A stretch of DNA of 64,000 bases, from assembly GCA_029009095.1 (NCBI GenBank), contig JAQXJT010000028.1, forward strand, positions 1 through 64,000. The letters are read 5' to 3'. Each line of letters opens with the position of its first letter. Positions within the stretch are counted from its first letter, which is position 1. Below the pieces are notes generated by a model. It was not told where the DNA came from, searched no databases, and saw nothing but the letters and a program-made list of their open reading frames with translations. The translations under genes and the position numbers were made by a program. Shown piece after piece: positions 50,440-58,544 of this stretch. The stretch is from a bacterium (GTDB lineage Bacteria; Bacillota; Clostridia; Oscillospirales; Oscillospiraceae).

Positions 50440-51327
50440 GTGACAAAGAAAATGAATTCCCGTTCAAACCGGCTGGAAACGGCGAAACAGATCCTGTGGG
50501 AGTGCGTGGGAAGTATGCTGGTGGCCGTGGGCATCTACAATTTCGCCGTCCAGGCCGAGTTTCCCATGACCGGCTTTTCCGGCGTCTCCATCATCCTCTA
50601 CCGCTTTTTCCGCATCCCCATCGGGCTTTCCACCATCCTGCTCAACATGCCCGTGGCCGTGCTCTGCTATCGCCGCCTGGGGCGGAAGTTCCTGGCGAGC
50701 TCTCTTAGGTGCATGGCGATCTCGTCCCTGATCATCGACTATGTGGCGCCCCTGTTCCCCGTCTACGGCGGGAGCCGGCTCCTGGCGGCGCTCTGCACGG
50801 GCATCTTCGCCGGGCTGGGCTATGCCATCATCTACACCCGGAACTCCTCCACCGGCGGCATGGACTTTATCATCATGGCGGTCAAGACGCTCAGACCCCA
50901 TTTGTCCCTGGGGAATATCGCCTTTTTGTGCGACGCGGGGATCATTCTGCTGGGCGGCGTCCTCTTCCGGGATATGGACGGGGTGATCTACGGCATGATC
51001 GTGAGCTACATTTTCTCCATTGTGGTGGATAAGGTCATGTACGGTGCCAACGCCGGGAAAATGGCCATGATCATCACCGGCCGCGGAGAGGAGATCTGCC
51101 AGGAGATCGACCGGGCCTGCCAGCGGGGGAGTACCATCGTCGGCGCGCGGGGCGGATACCGGGGGGCCGAGCGGCAGATGGTCATCTGCGCGTGCAGCAA
51201 CAAGGAGATGTATCTGATCCGGAAAGCGGTGAAGGCCGTGGATCCCCGGTCCTTCCTGATCGTGCTGGAGTCCAGGGAGGTTCATGGGGAGGGCTTCCAC
51301 ACCATCCAGATCGGAGAGGAGAAATAA
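50440..51327 (+). CDS. YitT family membrane protein (DUF161-DUF2179)
   Basis: The 295-residue protein has five or six membrane segments (QAEFPMTGFSGVSIILYRFF, TRNSSTGGMDFIIM) and a C-terminal cytoplasmic DUF2179 domain starting near residue 215 (ITGRGEEICQEIDR...). YitT proteins are widespread in Firmicutes and have no firmly assigned function. The GTG start follows AAGGGGGG. A hairpin in the leader may control it. Confidence 0.88.
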   Translation: MTKKMNSRSNRLETAKQILWECVGSMLVAVGIYNFAVQAEFPMTGFSGVSIILYRFFRIPIGLSTILLNMPVAVLCYRRLGRKFLASSLRCMAISSLIIDYVAPLFPVYGGSRLLAALCTGIFAGLGYAIIYTRNSSTGGMDFIIMAVKTLRPHLSLGNIAFLCDAGIILLGGVLFRDMDGVIYGMIVSYIFSIVVDKVMYGANAGKMAMIITGRGEEICQEIDRACQRGSTIVGARGGYRGAERQMVICACSNKEMYLIRKAVKAVDPRSFLIVLESREVHGEGFHTIQIGEEK

Positions 51328-51349
51328 GCGCGCCTCCAACGGGCAGCAA

Positions 51350-51425
51350 AGCCCGGACGCCGTGCCGGCGTCCGGGCTTCGCTGCGCCCCGCGTCCCCGC
51401 CCCGGGGGGCGCGGGCCGTTTTTTA
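51350..51425 (+). terminator. Hairpins and T-run after yitT-like gene
   Basis: A 12-bp stem AGCCCGGACGCC / GGCGTCCGGGCT (51350-51378) is followed by a second GC-rich fold and TTTTTT (51419-51424). The convergent permease stop codon lies in the T-run. Confidence 0.65.
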
Positions 51426-52250
51426 CTCAAGGTTGAGCTTCTTTTCCAGAATGTACTCGGTGACAGCCCAGAGAATGACGGCCCCGGCCAGATCCAGCAG
51501 GATGGCCACACCCATGCCCAGCGTCATACTCTTCAGGATGGAGGAGGAGTCCATCAGGACTTCGAGATGGCGGAAGAGACCGGCTTCCACGCCCAACTGC
51601 CCCAGCAGCGTCATGACCCAGCTCCCTGCGACACTCAGCACCACATAGGCCACCACGGAGAGGGGCATACGGTATTTTCCGGAAAGGTGGCCCAGAGACA
51701 TGGCCGCGTAGAAGTGCAGCGTGCCCAGGGCGGCGCCCACCACGGTCAGGACCAGGCCCTCCGTACAGAACAGCACGGTCATCCAGCTCTCGTGGGGCAT
51801 CTCCGCGAACAACTTCCGAAGCATGGTGAAGAGCTCCCCGAAACCGGCGAAAATATCTGCCTCGGTGAGTACCAGACCCAGCAGCAGGAAGGTGAGACAC
51901 ACCACCAGAACGCTGAGGAATTCCACCACCAGGGAGGAGATGAGCTTGGAGGCGATGAGCTGGCGGCGGCTCACCGGCAGCGTGAAGGCCAGATAGCCCT
52001 CGCTGCCCAGCAGACCCCGGTAGAACCGCTGCAGCACCAGCACCAGCGTCAGCACACAGGTGGCCACCAGCATCCCGAAGAGCACCAGCAGCGGCACCAC
52101 ATGGGTGAAAAAGCCCATGGCGCCCTCCACATCCTGCATGGTGCGCAGCGTAAAGCCGTTGATCACCGCCAGCACCAGCATGGCGCCCCAGAGGGGCAGA
52201 AAGGTTTTCCAGTAAGAGCGAAGCTCGTGTTTTGTCAGTTTGGCGACCAT
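51423..52250 (-). CDS. ABC-2 type transporter permease of a YtrA-like module
   Basis: The 275-residue protein has about six hydrophobic segments, beginning FLPLWGAMLVLAVINGF. It contains SEGYLAFTLPVSRRQLI, a phrase typical of ABC-2 exporter permeases in Firmicutes. It is three bases downstream of its ATPase partner. Such modules respond to cell-envelope stress in relatives; the substrate here is unknown. Confidence 0.85.
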   Translation of the reverse strand: MVAKLTKHELRSYWKTFLPLWGAMLVLAVINGFTLRTMQDVEGAMGFFTHVVPLLVLFGMLVATCVLTLVLVLQRFYRGLLGSEGYLAFTLPVSRRQLIASKLISSLVVEFLSVLVVCLTFLLLGLVLTEADIFAGFGELFTMLRKLFAEMPHESWMTVLFCTEGLVLTVVGAALGTLHFYAAMSLGHLSGKYRMPLSVVAYVVLSVAGSWVMTLLGQLGVEAGLFRHLEVLMDSSSILKSMTLGMGVAILLDLAGAVILWAVTEYILEKKLNLE

Positions 52251-52252
52251 GT

Positions 52253-52969
52253 TTATTCCTCCTCCTTCCAGCTCTGCACCCGGAACATCTCCCGGAACAG
52301 CTCATCCACGCTCCGATTTTCCCGCTGCCGCAGATCATCGGTGTTCTCGTGGAGGATGACCTTGCCCTCTTTCAGGAAGATCACCTCGTCCAGCACCTGC
52401 TCCACATCGCTGATCAGGTGGGTGGAGATCAGCACCGAGCCGGCGTCGTTGTAGCTGGTGAGGATGGTGTGCAGGATGAAGTCCCGGGCCGCCGGGTCCA
52501 CCCCCGCCAGAGGCTCGTCCAGCAGATAGAGGGACGCCTTCCGGGACATGACCAGCATCAGTTGCATCTTCTCCCGGGTGCCCTTGGACAGGTTCTTGAT
52601 CTTCATGGCGGGCTGAAGCTCCAGCGTGCGGCACATATCGTCCGCTTTCTGCCGGTCGAAGTCCGCGTAGAAGTCCGCAAAGTAGTCCATAATGTCCCGA
52701 ATGGTCATCCACTCGGCGAAATAATCCCGGTCGGGGAGATAGCTCACAATGGAGCGGGTGTAGCGGTCGGGGGCGTGGCCGTCGATGGTCACCCGGCCGC
52801 TGTCCGGCTGCAAAAGGCCGTTGAGGATCTTGATCAGCGTGGTCTTGCCGCTGCCGTTGGGCCCCGCCAGCGCGATGATCTTGCCCCGCTCCAGCCGGAG
52901 ATCCACGCCGTCCAGGGCCGGATGACCGCTGTAACTCTTCCGAAGATCTGTACATTCTACCAAATACAT
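52253..52969 (-). CDS. ABC transporter ATP-binding protein of a YtrA-like module
   Basis: The 238-residue ATPase has Walker A GPNGSGKTT, a signature region LSKGTREKMQL (degenerate LSGGQ, as in YtrB-type proteins), Walker B LYLLDEPLAGVD and the switch His in ISTHLI. It lies four bases after the GntR regulator gene and pairs with the ABC-2 permease. Confidence 0.92.
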   Translation of the reverse strand: MYLVECTDLRKSYSGHPALDGVDLRLERGKIIALAGPNGSGKTTLIKILNGLLQPDSGRVTIDGHAPDRYTRSIVSYLPDRDYFAEWMTIRDIMDYFADFYADFDRQKADDMCRTLELQPAMKIKNLSKGTREKMQLMLVMSRKASLYLLDEPLAGVDPAARDFILHTILTSYNDAGSVLISTHLISDVEQVLDEVIFLKEGKVILHENTDDLRQRENRSVDELFREMFRVQSWKEEE

Positions 52970-52973
52970 GTCT

Positions 52974-53333
52974 TTACTCCCTTTCTCTCGTCAGGAACGC
53001 GGCTGCCTCCGAACGGCTGTAGCCCAACATTCCCATATCCTCCGCAAATTCGTCCGCCAGTTCCCCGGCCAGACGCTCTCTCGTCCCCTCAATGACGGAC
53101 GCCTCCTCCGTGACGCAGCGCCCCGCCGTGCGGTTGGTCACCAGCAGCCCCTCGCTCTCCAACTGGGTGAGCGCCCGCTGCATGGTGTTGGGGTTTACCC
53201 CCGCCTCCGCCGCCAGCTCCCGCACTGGCGGGAAGCGGCCGCCGGGAGCGTAGACGCCCGTTACGATCCGCCGCCGCAGCTGCTCGGCCAACTGCTGCCA
53301 GATGGGGCGGGAATCCTTCAGACGGAAATCCAT
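52974..53333 (-). CDS. GntR family regulator, YtrA subfamily
   Basis: The 119-residue protein has a winged helix (residues 8-75, PIWQQLAEQLRRRIVTGVY and GVNPNTMQRALTQLESEGLL) and only a short C-terminal dimerisation helix, as in YtrA regulators. It heads the operon regulator-ATPase-permease and probably represses it through the inverted repeat at 53352-53375. AAAGGAGG precedes the ATG. Confidence 0.92.
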   Translation of the reverse strand: MDFRLKDSRPIWQQLAEQLRRRIVTGVYAPGGRFPPVRELAAEAGVNPNTMQRALTQLESEGLLVTNRTAGRCVTEEASVIEGTRERLAGELADEFAEDMGMLGYSRSEAAAFLTRERE

Positions 53334-53351
53334 AAGCTCCTCCTTTGCATG

Positions 53352-53398
53352 ATTGTATTAAGTAACTAATACAATACACCAATTTTCCGATTTGTCAA
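53352..53398 (-). promoter_or_regulatory. Promoter and operator of the YtrA-like operon
   Basis: On the minus strand TTGACA (53398-53393), a 16-bp spacer and TATTGT (53376-53371). A perfect 9-bp inverted repeat ATTGTATTA-N6-TAATACAAT (53352-53375) overlaps the -10 and start site, as expected for an autoregulatory operator. Confidence 0.8.
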
Positions 53399-53481
53399 GG
53401 GGGGCGGCGGGAAAAATTTTCCTTGCCAAAGGAGAGGGGGGCGGGTATAGTGGGGAAAACGAAAACAGGAGGCGGAACGCC

Positions 53482-54423
53482 ATGAAAATTGTGGTGCTGG
53501 AGCCGCTGGGGATTCCGGCGGAGCGGGTGCGGGAGATATTGCGGGGCGCGGCCGGAGCCGAAACAGAGGTCGTGTGCTACCCTGACAGGGTGACGGAGCC
53601 GGAGGCGCTGGGAGCGCGCTGCGCCGGGGCGGAGATCGCCGTGCTGGCCAACCTGCCATTCCCCCGGGCGGCCATTGAGCGCTGCGACAGTCTGAAGCTC
53701 CTCTGCGTGGCATTCACCGGGGTGGACCATGTGGATGTGGACTGCTGCCGGGAACGGGGCGTGGCTGTATGCAACTGTGCGGGCTACGCCACGACGGCGG
53801 TGGCGGAGCTGACCTTCGGCTTGCTCTTCTCCCTGCTGCGCCGGCTGCCCGCCGTGGAGGAGCGCTGCCGGGACGGCGGCGTCCGGGACGGCCTCATTGG
53901 CCGGGAGCTGGAGGGCAAGACCTTCGGCGTGGTGGGCTCGGGGGCCATTGGCAGCCGGGTCTGCGCCCTGGCGGGGGCCTTTGGCTGCCGGGTGCTGGCC
54001 TGCAACCGCTCCGGGCGGCCCGTGAGCGGGGCGGAGAGCGTGACGCTGGAGGAGCTGCTGCGTGAGAGCGACATCGTCTCGCTGCACACCCCCCTGACGC
54101 CGGAGACCCGGGGCATGATCGGCCGGGAGCAGCTGGCCATGATGAAACCGGGCGCGCTGCTGCTGAACACCGCCCGGGGCGATGTGGTGGACAGCGCGGC
54201 GCTGCGGGAGGCGCTGGAGAGCGGCCATCTGGCCGGGGCGGGAGTGGATGTGTTCCATGCGGAGCCGCCGCTGGGAGAGGAGCCGCTGCTGGGCGCGCCC
54301 AATTGCGTCTTTACGCCCCACATCGGCTTTGCCACCCACGAAGCCTTTGAGAAGAGGGCCGCGCTGGTGGGCGGGAATATCGCCGCCTTTTTGCGGGGAG
54401 AGGAGCGCTGCCGGATCTGCTGA
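53482..54423 (+). CDS. D-2-hydroxyacid dehydrogenase, NAD-binding
   Basis: The 313-residue enzyme oxidises or reduces 2-hydroxyacids with NAD(H). The NAD loop is GVVGSGAIGSRV near residue 153; the catalytic Arg lies in NTARGDVVD, the Glu in VFHAEPPLGEEPL and the His in FTPHIGFAT. It resembles phosphoglycerate or glycerate dehydrogenases, but the substrate is not predictable. ATG 53482 is preceded by AGGAGG at eight bases. Monocistronic, ending at a bidirectional terminator. Confidence 0.9.
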   Translation: MKIVVLEPLGIPAERVREILRGAAGAETEVVCYPDRVTEPEALGARCAGAEIAVLANLPFPRAAIERCDSLKLLCVAFTGVDHVDVDCCRERGVAVCNCAGYATTAVAELTFGLLFSLLRRLPAVEERCRDGGVRDGLIGRELEGKTFGVVGSGAIGSRVCALAGAFGCRVLACNRSGRPVSGAESVTLEELLRESDIVSLHTPLTPETRGMIGREQLAMMKPGALLLNTARGDVVDSAALREALESGHLAGAGVDVFHAEPPLGEEPLLGAPNCVFTPHIGFATHEAFEKRAALVGGNIAAFLRGEERCRIC

Positions 54424-54450
54424 GGGCCGGAAAAGCGCCGCGGGAAGAAG

Positions 54451-54488
54451 AAAAGAGCCTGCTTCCCCTTTGGAAGCAGGCTCTTTTT
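54451..54488. terminator. Bidirectional terminator
   Basis: A 16-bp stem AAAAGAGCCTGCTTCC / GGAAGCAGGCTCTTTT with A/T-runs at both sides separates two convergent genes. Confidence 0.93.
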
Positions 54489-54505
54489 GCATGACTTAGC
54501 TTGAC

Positions 54506-55777
54506 TCAGCCCTCCGACAGGGCCTTGGCGGCGGCGGAACCGGCGGGGACATTGACCGCGGGGGCCTCCTCGCCGCCGAAAGCGAAGGCACCGGGGCCGA
54601 TGTCCGTCAGGGCGGCGTAGGCGGTGACGCTGCGGACGGCGGTGCACATCTGGAAGGCGTCGTCACCCAGCCGTTCCAGTCCCTCGGGGAGGGTGATCTC
54701 CGTAAGGCTTTGACAGAAGCTGAAAGCGCACTTGCCGATGCTGCGGAGGCTCTGGGGCAGAGGAAGCTCCGAGAGGGACTCGCAGGCACCGAAGGCGTAG
54801 TCGCCGATGGAGACGAGCGTCTCGGGGAAGCGGACGGCCTGCAGCTCCGTGCAGTTCCAGAAAGCGTAGTCGCCCACGGAGGTGACGCCCTCTTCCAGCT
54901 CCAGCGCCCGGATGGCCGGGGCCATGGCCGCCCAGGGGGCCGCGTGGAAGCCGCTGGCGGCATAGGCGGGGATCTCCTCCGCGCCGCCCACGCGCAGCAC
55001 GCCGTCCCGGATAGACCAGCTCACCAGACCGTCCCGGCCCTCCCAGCCGGGCGCGGTGTTGGCCGCGCCGGCCACGCGGAGCATATCCCCCAGCCCGGCG
55101 TCCTTCAGCTGCGTCTCGGCGGGCGCGCCGGCGTGGACATTCACGGCGTCGAGCGCTTCGCACCCGGCGAACACATCCTCGCCCAGGGTGAGCAGGCTGT
55201 CGGGGACGGTGACGGCGGCGAGAGCGCCGCAGTTGGAGAAAGCGCCGTTCCCCAGCCGGGCCAGCCCCTCGGGCAGCGTCACGGCTGTGAGGGCGGAGCC
55301 GGAAAAGGCGGCCTCGTCAATGCTGCGTAGGGAGGCGGGCAGGGCGATGCTCTCCAGCGCCAGACAGTCGGCGAAGGCAAAAGCGCCCACGGCGCGCAGA
55401 GAACCGGGCAGGGAGACGGAGGTGAGGTTGCAGCAGGCGGCGAAAGAGTTGGCGCCCAGGTAGGTGACGCCCTCCTCCACCACCAGCTCCTTCACGGAGA
55501 AGGCGGTGCCGTCCCCGTCCCAGGGGGCGGAGAGCACGGCGAAATCATCCATGGGGCCGCTGCCGGAGACGGTGAGCACCCCGTTTTCGCAGCGCCATGT
55601 CACGCTCTCCCCGCAGCTTTTCCCCGCGGGGGTCGCGGCGGCGGGGGCCTGACTGGGAGGCGTGGTGGCCTCCCCGGTGGGAGGCTCGGAGACGGTGACA
55701 GGCTCCTTTTCTCTGCCGCAGCCGCCCAGCGCCAGCAGCAGCGCCAGCGCGAGACAGACAGGTATGATGTGTTTCAT
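54506..55777 (-). CDS. BspA-type leucine-rich-repeat lipoprotein
   Basis: The 423-residue protein has a lipoprotein signal ending in ALGGC. A Pro/Thr/Ala-rich spacer (about residues 28-50) follows. Two blocks of BspA-like repeats can be read, with units such as LRSIDEAAFSGS, LARLGNGAFSNC and LVSIGDYAFGAC, each about 23 residues. Between the blocks is a second WSIRDGVLRVGG-type segment that mirrors WRCENGVLTVSG near the N terminus, so the whole module is internally duplicated. Such proteins often mediate adhesion. ATG 55777 has AAAGGAGA upstream. Confidence 0.88.
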   Translation of the reverse strand: MKHIIPVCLALALLLALGGCGREKEPVTVSEPPTGEATTPPSQAPAAATPAGKSCGESVTWRCENGVLTVSGSGPMDDFAVLSAPWDGDGTAFSVKELVVEEGVTYLGANSFAACCNLTSVSLPGSLRAVGAFAFADCLALESIALPASLRSIDEAAFSGSALTAVTLPEGLARLGNGAFSNCGALAAVTVPDSLLTLGEDVFAGCEALDAVNVHAGAPAETQLKDAGLGDMLRVAGAANTAPGWEGRDGLVSWSIRDGVLRVGGAEEIPAYAASGFHAAPWAAMAPAIRALELEEGVTSVGDYAFWNCTELQAVRFPETLVSIGDYAFGACESLSELPLPQSLRSIGKCAFSFCQSLTEITLPEGLERLGDDAFQMCTAVRSVTAYAALTDIGPGAFAFGGEEAPAVNVPAGSAAAKALSEG

Positions 55778-55860
55778 GATAAATTCTCCTTTCGGGAAAC
55801 ACAAAACGGGGCCGCCGCGCCCCCTGTGGGCACGGCTGACCCCGCTTTTTTGGAAGGGGA

Positions 55861-56607
55861 TTACAGCACCTTGGCCAGGAAGTCCTGGAGCCGGGGGTGC
55901 TGGGGATGGTTGAAGATCGCCTCGGGGCTGCCCTCTTCCAGCAGCTTGCCGTCCGCCATGAAGAGCACCCGGTCGCCCACCTCCCGTGCAAAGCCCATCT
56001 CGTGGGTGACCACCACCATGGTCATGCCCTCCCGGGCCAGCTCCTTCATCACATCCAGCACCTCACCGACCATCTCCGGGTCCAGCGCACTGGTGGGTTC
56101 GTCGAAGAGCATCACTTCCGGGTCCATGCACAGCGAGCGGACGATGGCCACGCGCTGCTTCTGCCCGCCGGAGAGCTGGCTGGGATAGCTGTGGGCACGG
56201 TCGGACAGGCCCACCCGCTCCAGCAGCGTCATGGCCCGTTCTTCGGCGTCCTCTTTGGACTTTTTCAGCAGCTTGATGGGCGCCAGCGTCATATTGTCCA
56301 GCACGGTCATATGGGGGAAGAGGTTGAAGTGCTGGAACACCATGCCCATCTTCTGCCGGTGCTTGTTGATATCCACCGCGGGGTCGGTAATATCCGTACC
56401 CTCAAAGTTTACCACACCCGAGGTGGGAAATTCAAGTAAATTCAGACAGCGCAGGAAGGTGGACTTGCCGCTGCCCGAGGGGCCGATGACCACCACCACC
56501 TCGCCCCGGTGGATCTGGGCGTCCACGCCCGCCAGGGCGTGGACGGTGTTCTTGCCCGTGTAGGTCTTCATCAGATCGGTGACCTGGATCAGGACTTCAT
56601 CTTTCAC
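55861..56607 (-). CDS. Polar amino acid ABC transporter ATPase (GlnQ-like)
   Basis: The 248-residue ATPase has Walker [10 protein letters not shown], signature [11 protein letters not shown], Walker [13 protein letters not shown] and the switch His in VVTHEMGFA. The phrase [15 protein letters not shown] is typical of the polar amino acid class. It overlaps the permease by 11 bp and is the last gene of the binding protein-permease-ATPase cluster. Confidence 0.94.
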   Translation of the reverse strand: MKDEVLIQVTDLMKTYTGKNTVHALAGVDAQIHRGEVVVVIGPSGSGKSTFLRCLNLLEFPTSGVVNFEGTDITDPAVDINKHRQKMGMVFQHFNLFPHMTVLDNMTLAPIKLLKKSKEDAEERAMTLLERVGLSDRAHSYPSQLSGGQKQRVAIVRSLCMDPEVMLFDEPTSALDPEMVGEVLDVMKELAREGMTMVVVTHEMGFAREVGDRVLFMADGKLLEEGSPEAIFNHPQHPRLQDFLAKVL

Positions 56608-57355
56608 TGTTTCTCAGTCTCCTTTCCATCTTGCCGATCAGCCAGGTGAAGAACAGCACCAGCACCAGATAGATCAGCGCCACGGCCAGCAGGGGCATGA
56701 AGGGGGAGAAGGTGCGGCCGCGGATGATATCGCCGGCCTTGGTCAGATCGCGCACGGCCACATAGCCGGCCACGCTGGTCTCCTTCAGCAGCGCGATGAA
56801 CTCGTTGGCCAGGCTGGGCAGGACGCTCTTGACCACCTGGGGGATGATGATGTAGCGCATGGTCAGCAGATAGTTGAAGCCCAGGGAGCTGCCGGCCTCG
56901 AACTGGCCGTTGTCGATGGACATGATGCCGCCGCGGATGATCTCCGCCACATAGGCGGCACTGTTGAGACCGAAGGCCAGCGAGGCCACCAGCACGCCGT
57001 TGTCCGAGGAGGCAAAGATCACGAAGTAGATGATCATCAGCTGCACCACCACGGGGGTGCCCCGGAAGACGGTGATGTAGACCTTGCAAAAGCCGTTGAA
57101 GAAGCCCAGGATCTTCCGCCCCAGACCCGGCCGGGCGCTGGCGGCGGTCTTGTCGTAAGTGGAGCGCACCATGGCGATGACGATGCCCAGCGCCACACCC
57201 AGCAGCAGCGCCAGCACGGTGATGACCATGGTGGTGCCCAGACCCTGCAACAGGAACTTCCACCGATCGCCCTGAATGAAGTTCAGGTGAAACTCCGCCG
57301 CCAGCTTCTCAAAGCGGAGCGCCAGCGACGTCTTTATGTTCTCAAAAAAGCCCAA
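56597..57355 (-). CDS. Polar amino acid ABC transporter permease
   Basis: The 252-residue permease has about five membrane segments and the HisMQ signature [19 protein letters not shown] with [21 protein letters not shown] set the start at TTG 57355, which has AAGGAGAG five bases upstream; the longer open frame reads back through the palindromic spacer and lacks a ribosome site. It lies 194 bp after the binding-protein gene, separated by strong hairpins. Confidence 0.88.
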   Translation of the reverse strand: MGFFENIKTSLALRFEKLAAEFHLNFIQGDRWKFLLQGLGTTMVITVLALLLGVALGIVIAMVRSTYDKTAASARPGLGRKILGFFNGFCKVYITVFRGTPVVVQLMIIYFVIFASSDNGVLVASLAFGLNSAAYVAEIIRGGIMSIDNGQFEAGSSLGFNYLLTMRYIIIPQVVKSVLPSLANEFIALLKETSVAGYVAVRDLTKAGDIIRGRTFSPFMPLLAVALIYLVLVLFFTWLIGKMERRLRNSER

Positions 57356-57368
57356 GTTATCTCTCCTT

Positions 57369-57450
57369 CCGGCAGGACAGGGGCCTGCCTCTCCCGTATG
57401 GTCCCCCATACGGAGAAACGGCAGGAGCAAGCCCCTGCCCTGCCTGCCGG
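57369..57450. repeat. 82-bp nested palindrome between binding protein and permease genes
   Basis: Outer arms CCGGCAGG / CCTGCCGG, then CAGGGGC / GCCCCTG, CCTGCC / GGCAGG and a central CCGTATGG / CCATACGG form one long imperfect hairpin. It has no T-run. It could stabilise the upstream mRNA or be a short repetitive element. Confidence 0.75.
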
Positions 57451-57505
57451 TACGGAAAAGAAACCCGGCGGCCACGCGCCGGATCTCTTCCTGTACATTC
57501 TGCGG

Positions 57506-57537
57506 AAACGTGTCCCGGGAGCACCCGGGACACGTTT
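57506..57537 (-). terminator. Hairpin just after the binding-protein gene
   Basis: A 14-bp perfect stem AAACGTGTCCCGGG / CCCGGGACACGTTT, loop AGCA on the plus strand, directly after the stop. The T-run is only three bases, so it may act as a partial terminator or mRNA 3' protector. Confidence 0.65.
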
Positions 57538-57549
57538 TGTCTTACCGAA

Positions 57550-58341
57550 TCAGCCCTTGTACTTGGCGAACACGGCGTCCACGGTGCCGTCGGCCAGCAT
57601 CTCCTTGAGAGCGGCGTCGAAGGCCTCGAAGAGCTCGGTGTTGTCCTTGGCGAAGCAGAAGCCGTACTCCTCCTTGGTGCAGGCGCTCTCAAAGGTGGTG
57701 AGGGTGTCGTCCCGGGCCACGAACTCGGCGGCGGGGCCGCCGTCCACCACAACGCAGTCCACCTTGCCGCTGGTCAGAGCCAGAACGGCGTCGGCGGCGG
57801 ACTTGTAACGCTCCACGGTGGCCTTACCGGCGGTCTCCAGGTCGGAGGCGTAGTAGTCGCCGGTGGTGTCCTGCTGCACGGCGATCTTGTAGGAAGCGCC
57901 CTCGGCCTCCAGCTGCGCGCCCTCGGTCAGCTCGCTGCCCTTGAGGGTGATGATCATCTGCACGGTGGTCTCATAGGGAGTGGCGAAGTCCACGCTCTGC
58001 TTGCGCTCCTCGGTGATGGTGATGGCGCCGGCGCCGATGTCATACTTACCGGTGGCCACGCCGGAGACCACGCTGCCGAAGTCCATGTCCACGACCTCGA
58101 CCTCGTAGCCGATCTTCTCGCAGGCCATCTTCACCAGCTCCACATCGATGCCGGTGGCTTCGCCGGTCTCATCGTCGTAGTACTCGTAGGGGGGGAAGTC
58201 CACATTGGTGGCCATGGTCAGCTTGCCCTTGGAAGCGCCCTCGGCGGGGGCCTCTTCCTTCTTGGCGCCGCCGCAGGCGCAGAGAGCCAGAACCATGCAC
58301 AGCGCCAGAGACAGCGCCAGGATCTTGGTGAGCTTTTTCAT
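57550..58341 (-). CDS. Amino acid ABC transporter substrate-binding lipoprotein
   Basis: The 263-residue protein has a lipoprotein signal (KKLTKILALSLALCMVLALC, lipidation at the Cys of CAC-G-G) and the SBP_bac_3 fold: TMATNVDFPPYEYYDDET, GIDVELVKMACEKIGYEV, YDIGAGAITITEERKQSVDF and AADAVLALTSGKVDCVVVD. It captures a polar amino acid outside the membrane and hands it to the permease. Ligand not predictable from sequence alone. ATG 58341 is chosen for the signal peptide, with GGAGG upstream. Confidence 0.92.
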   Translation of the reverse strand: MKKLTKILALSLALCMVLALCACGGAKKEEAPAEGASKGKLTMATNVDFPPYEYYDDETGEATGIDVELVKMACEKIGYEVEVVDMDFGSVVSGVATGKYDIGAGAITITEERKQSVDFATPYETTVQMIITLKGSELTEGAQLEAEGASYKIAVQQDTTGDYYASDLETAGKATVERYKSAADAVLALTSGKVDCVVVDGGPAAEFVARDDTLTTFESACTKEEYGFCFAKDNTELFEAFDAALKEMLADGTVDAVFAKYKG

Positions 58342-58387
58342 TTCTTCATTTCCTCCACAAATGAATAATTTTTCGTTTGTGATGGAG

Positions 58388-58416
58388 ATTATACGAGCTA
58401 CATGCAAATTCGTCAA
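58388..58416 (-). promoter_or_regulatory. Promoter of the amino acid ABC operon
   Basis: On the minus strand TTGACG (58416-58411), a 17-bp spacer and TATAAT (58393-58388). Confidence 0.88.
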
Positions 58417-58434
58417 GACATGATTTTTACGAAA

Positions 58435-58484
58435 ACAAAACAAAAATATCCGGTCTGTTTAAGCGAAATTACTAAACAGCCCGG
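58435..58484 (-). terminator. Terminator of the nucleotidyltransferase gene
   Basis: On the minus strand CCGG-C-CTGTTTA pairs with TAAACAG-A-CCGG (58450-58484, one mismatch, 11-base loop) and is followed by ATATTTTTGTTTTG. Confidence 0.75.
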
Positions 58485-58544
58485 AGGAGGGAGGGGGAGA
58501 GCGGGGGATGGGGGGCGGAAAGTCCCTCCCAATCGCCCTGTATT

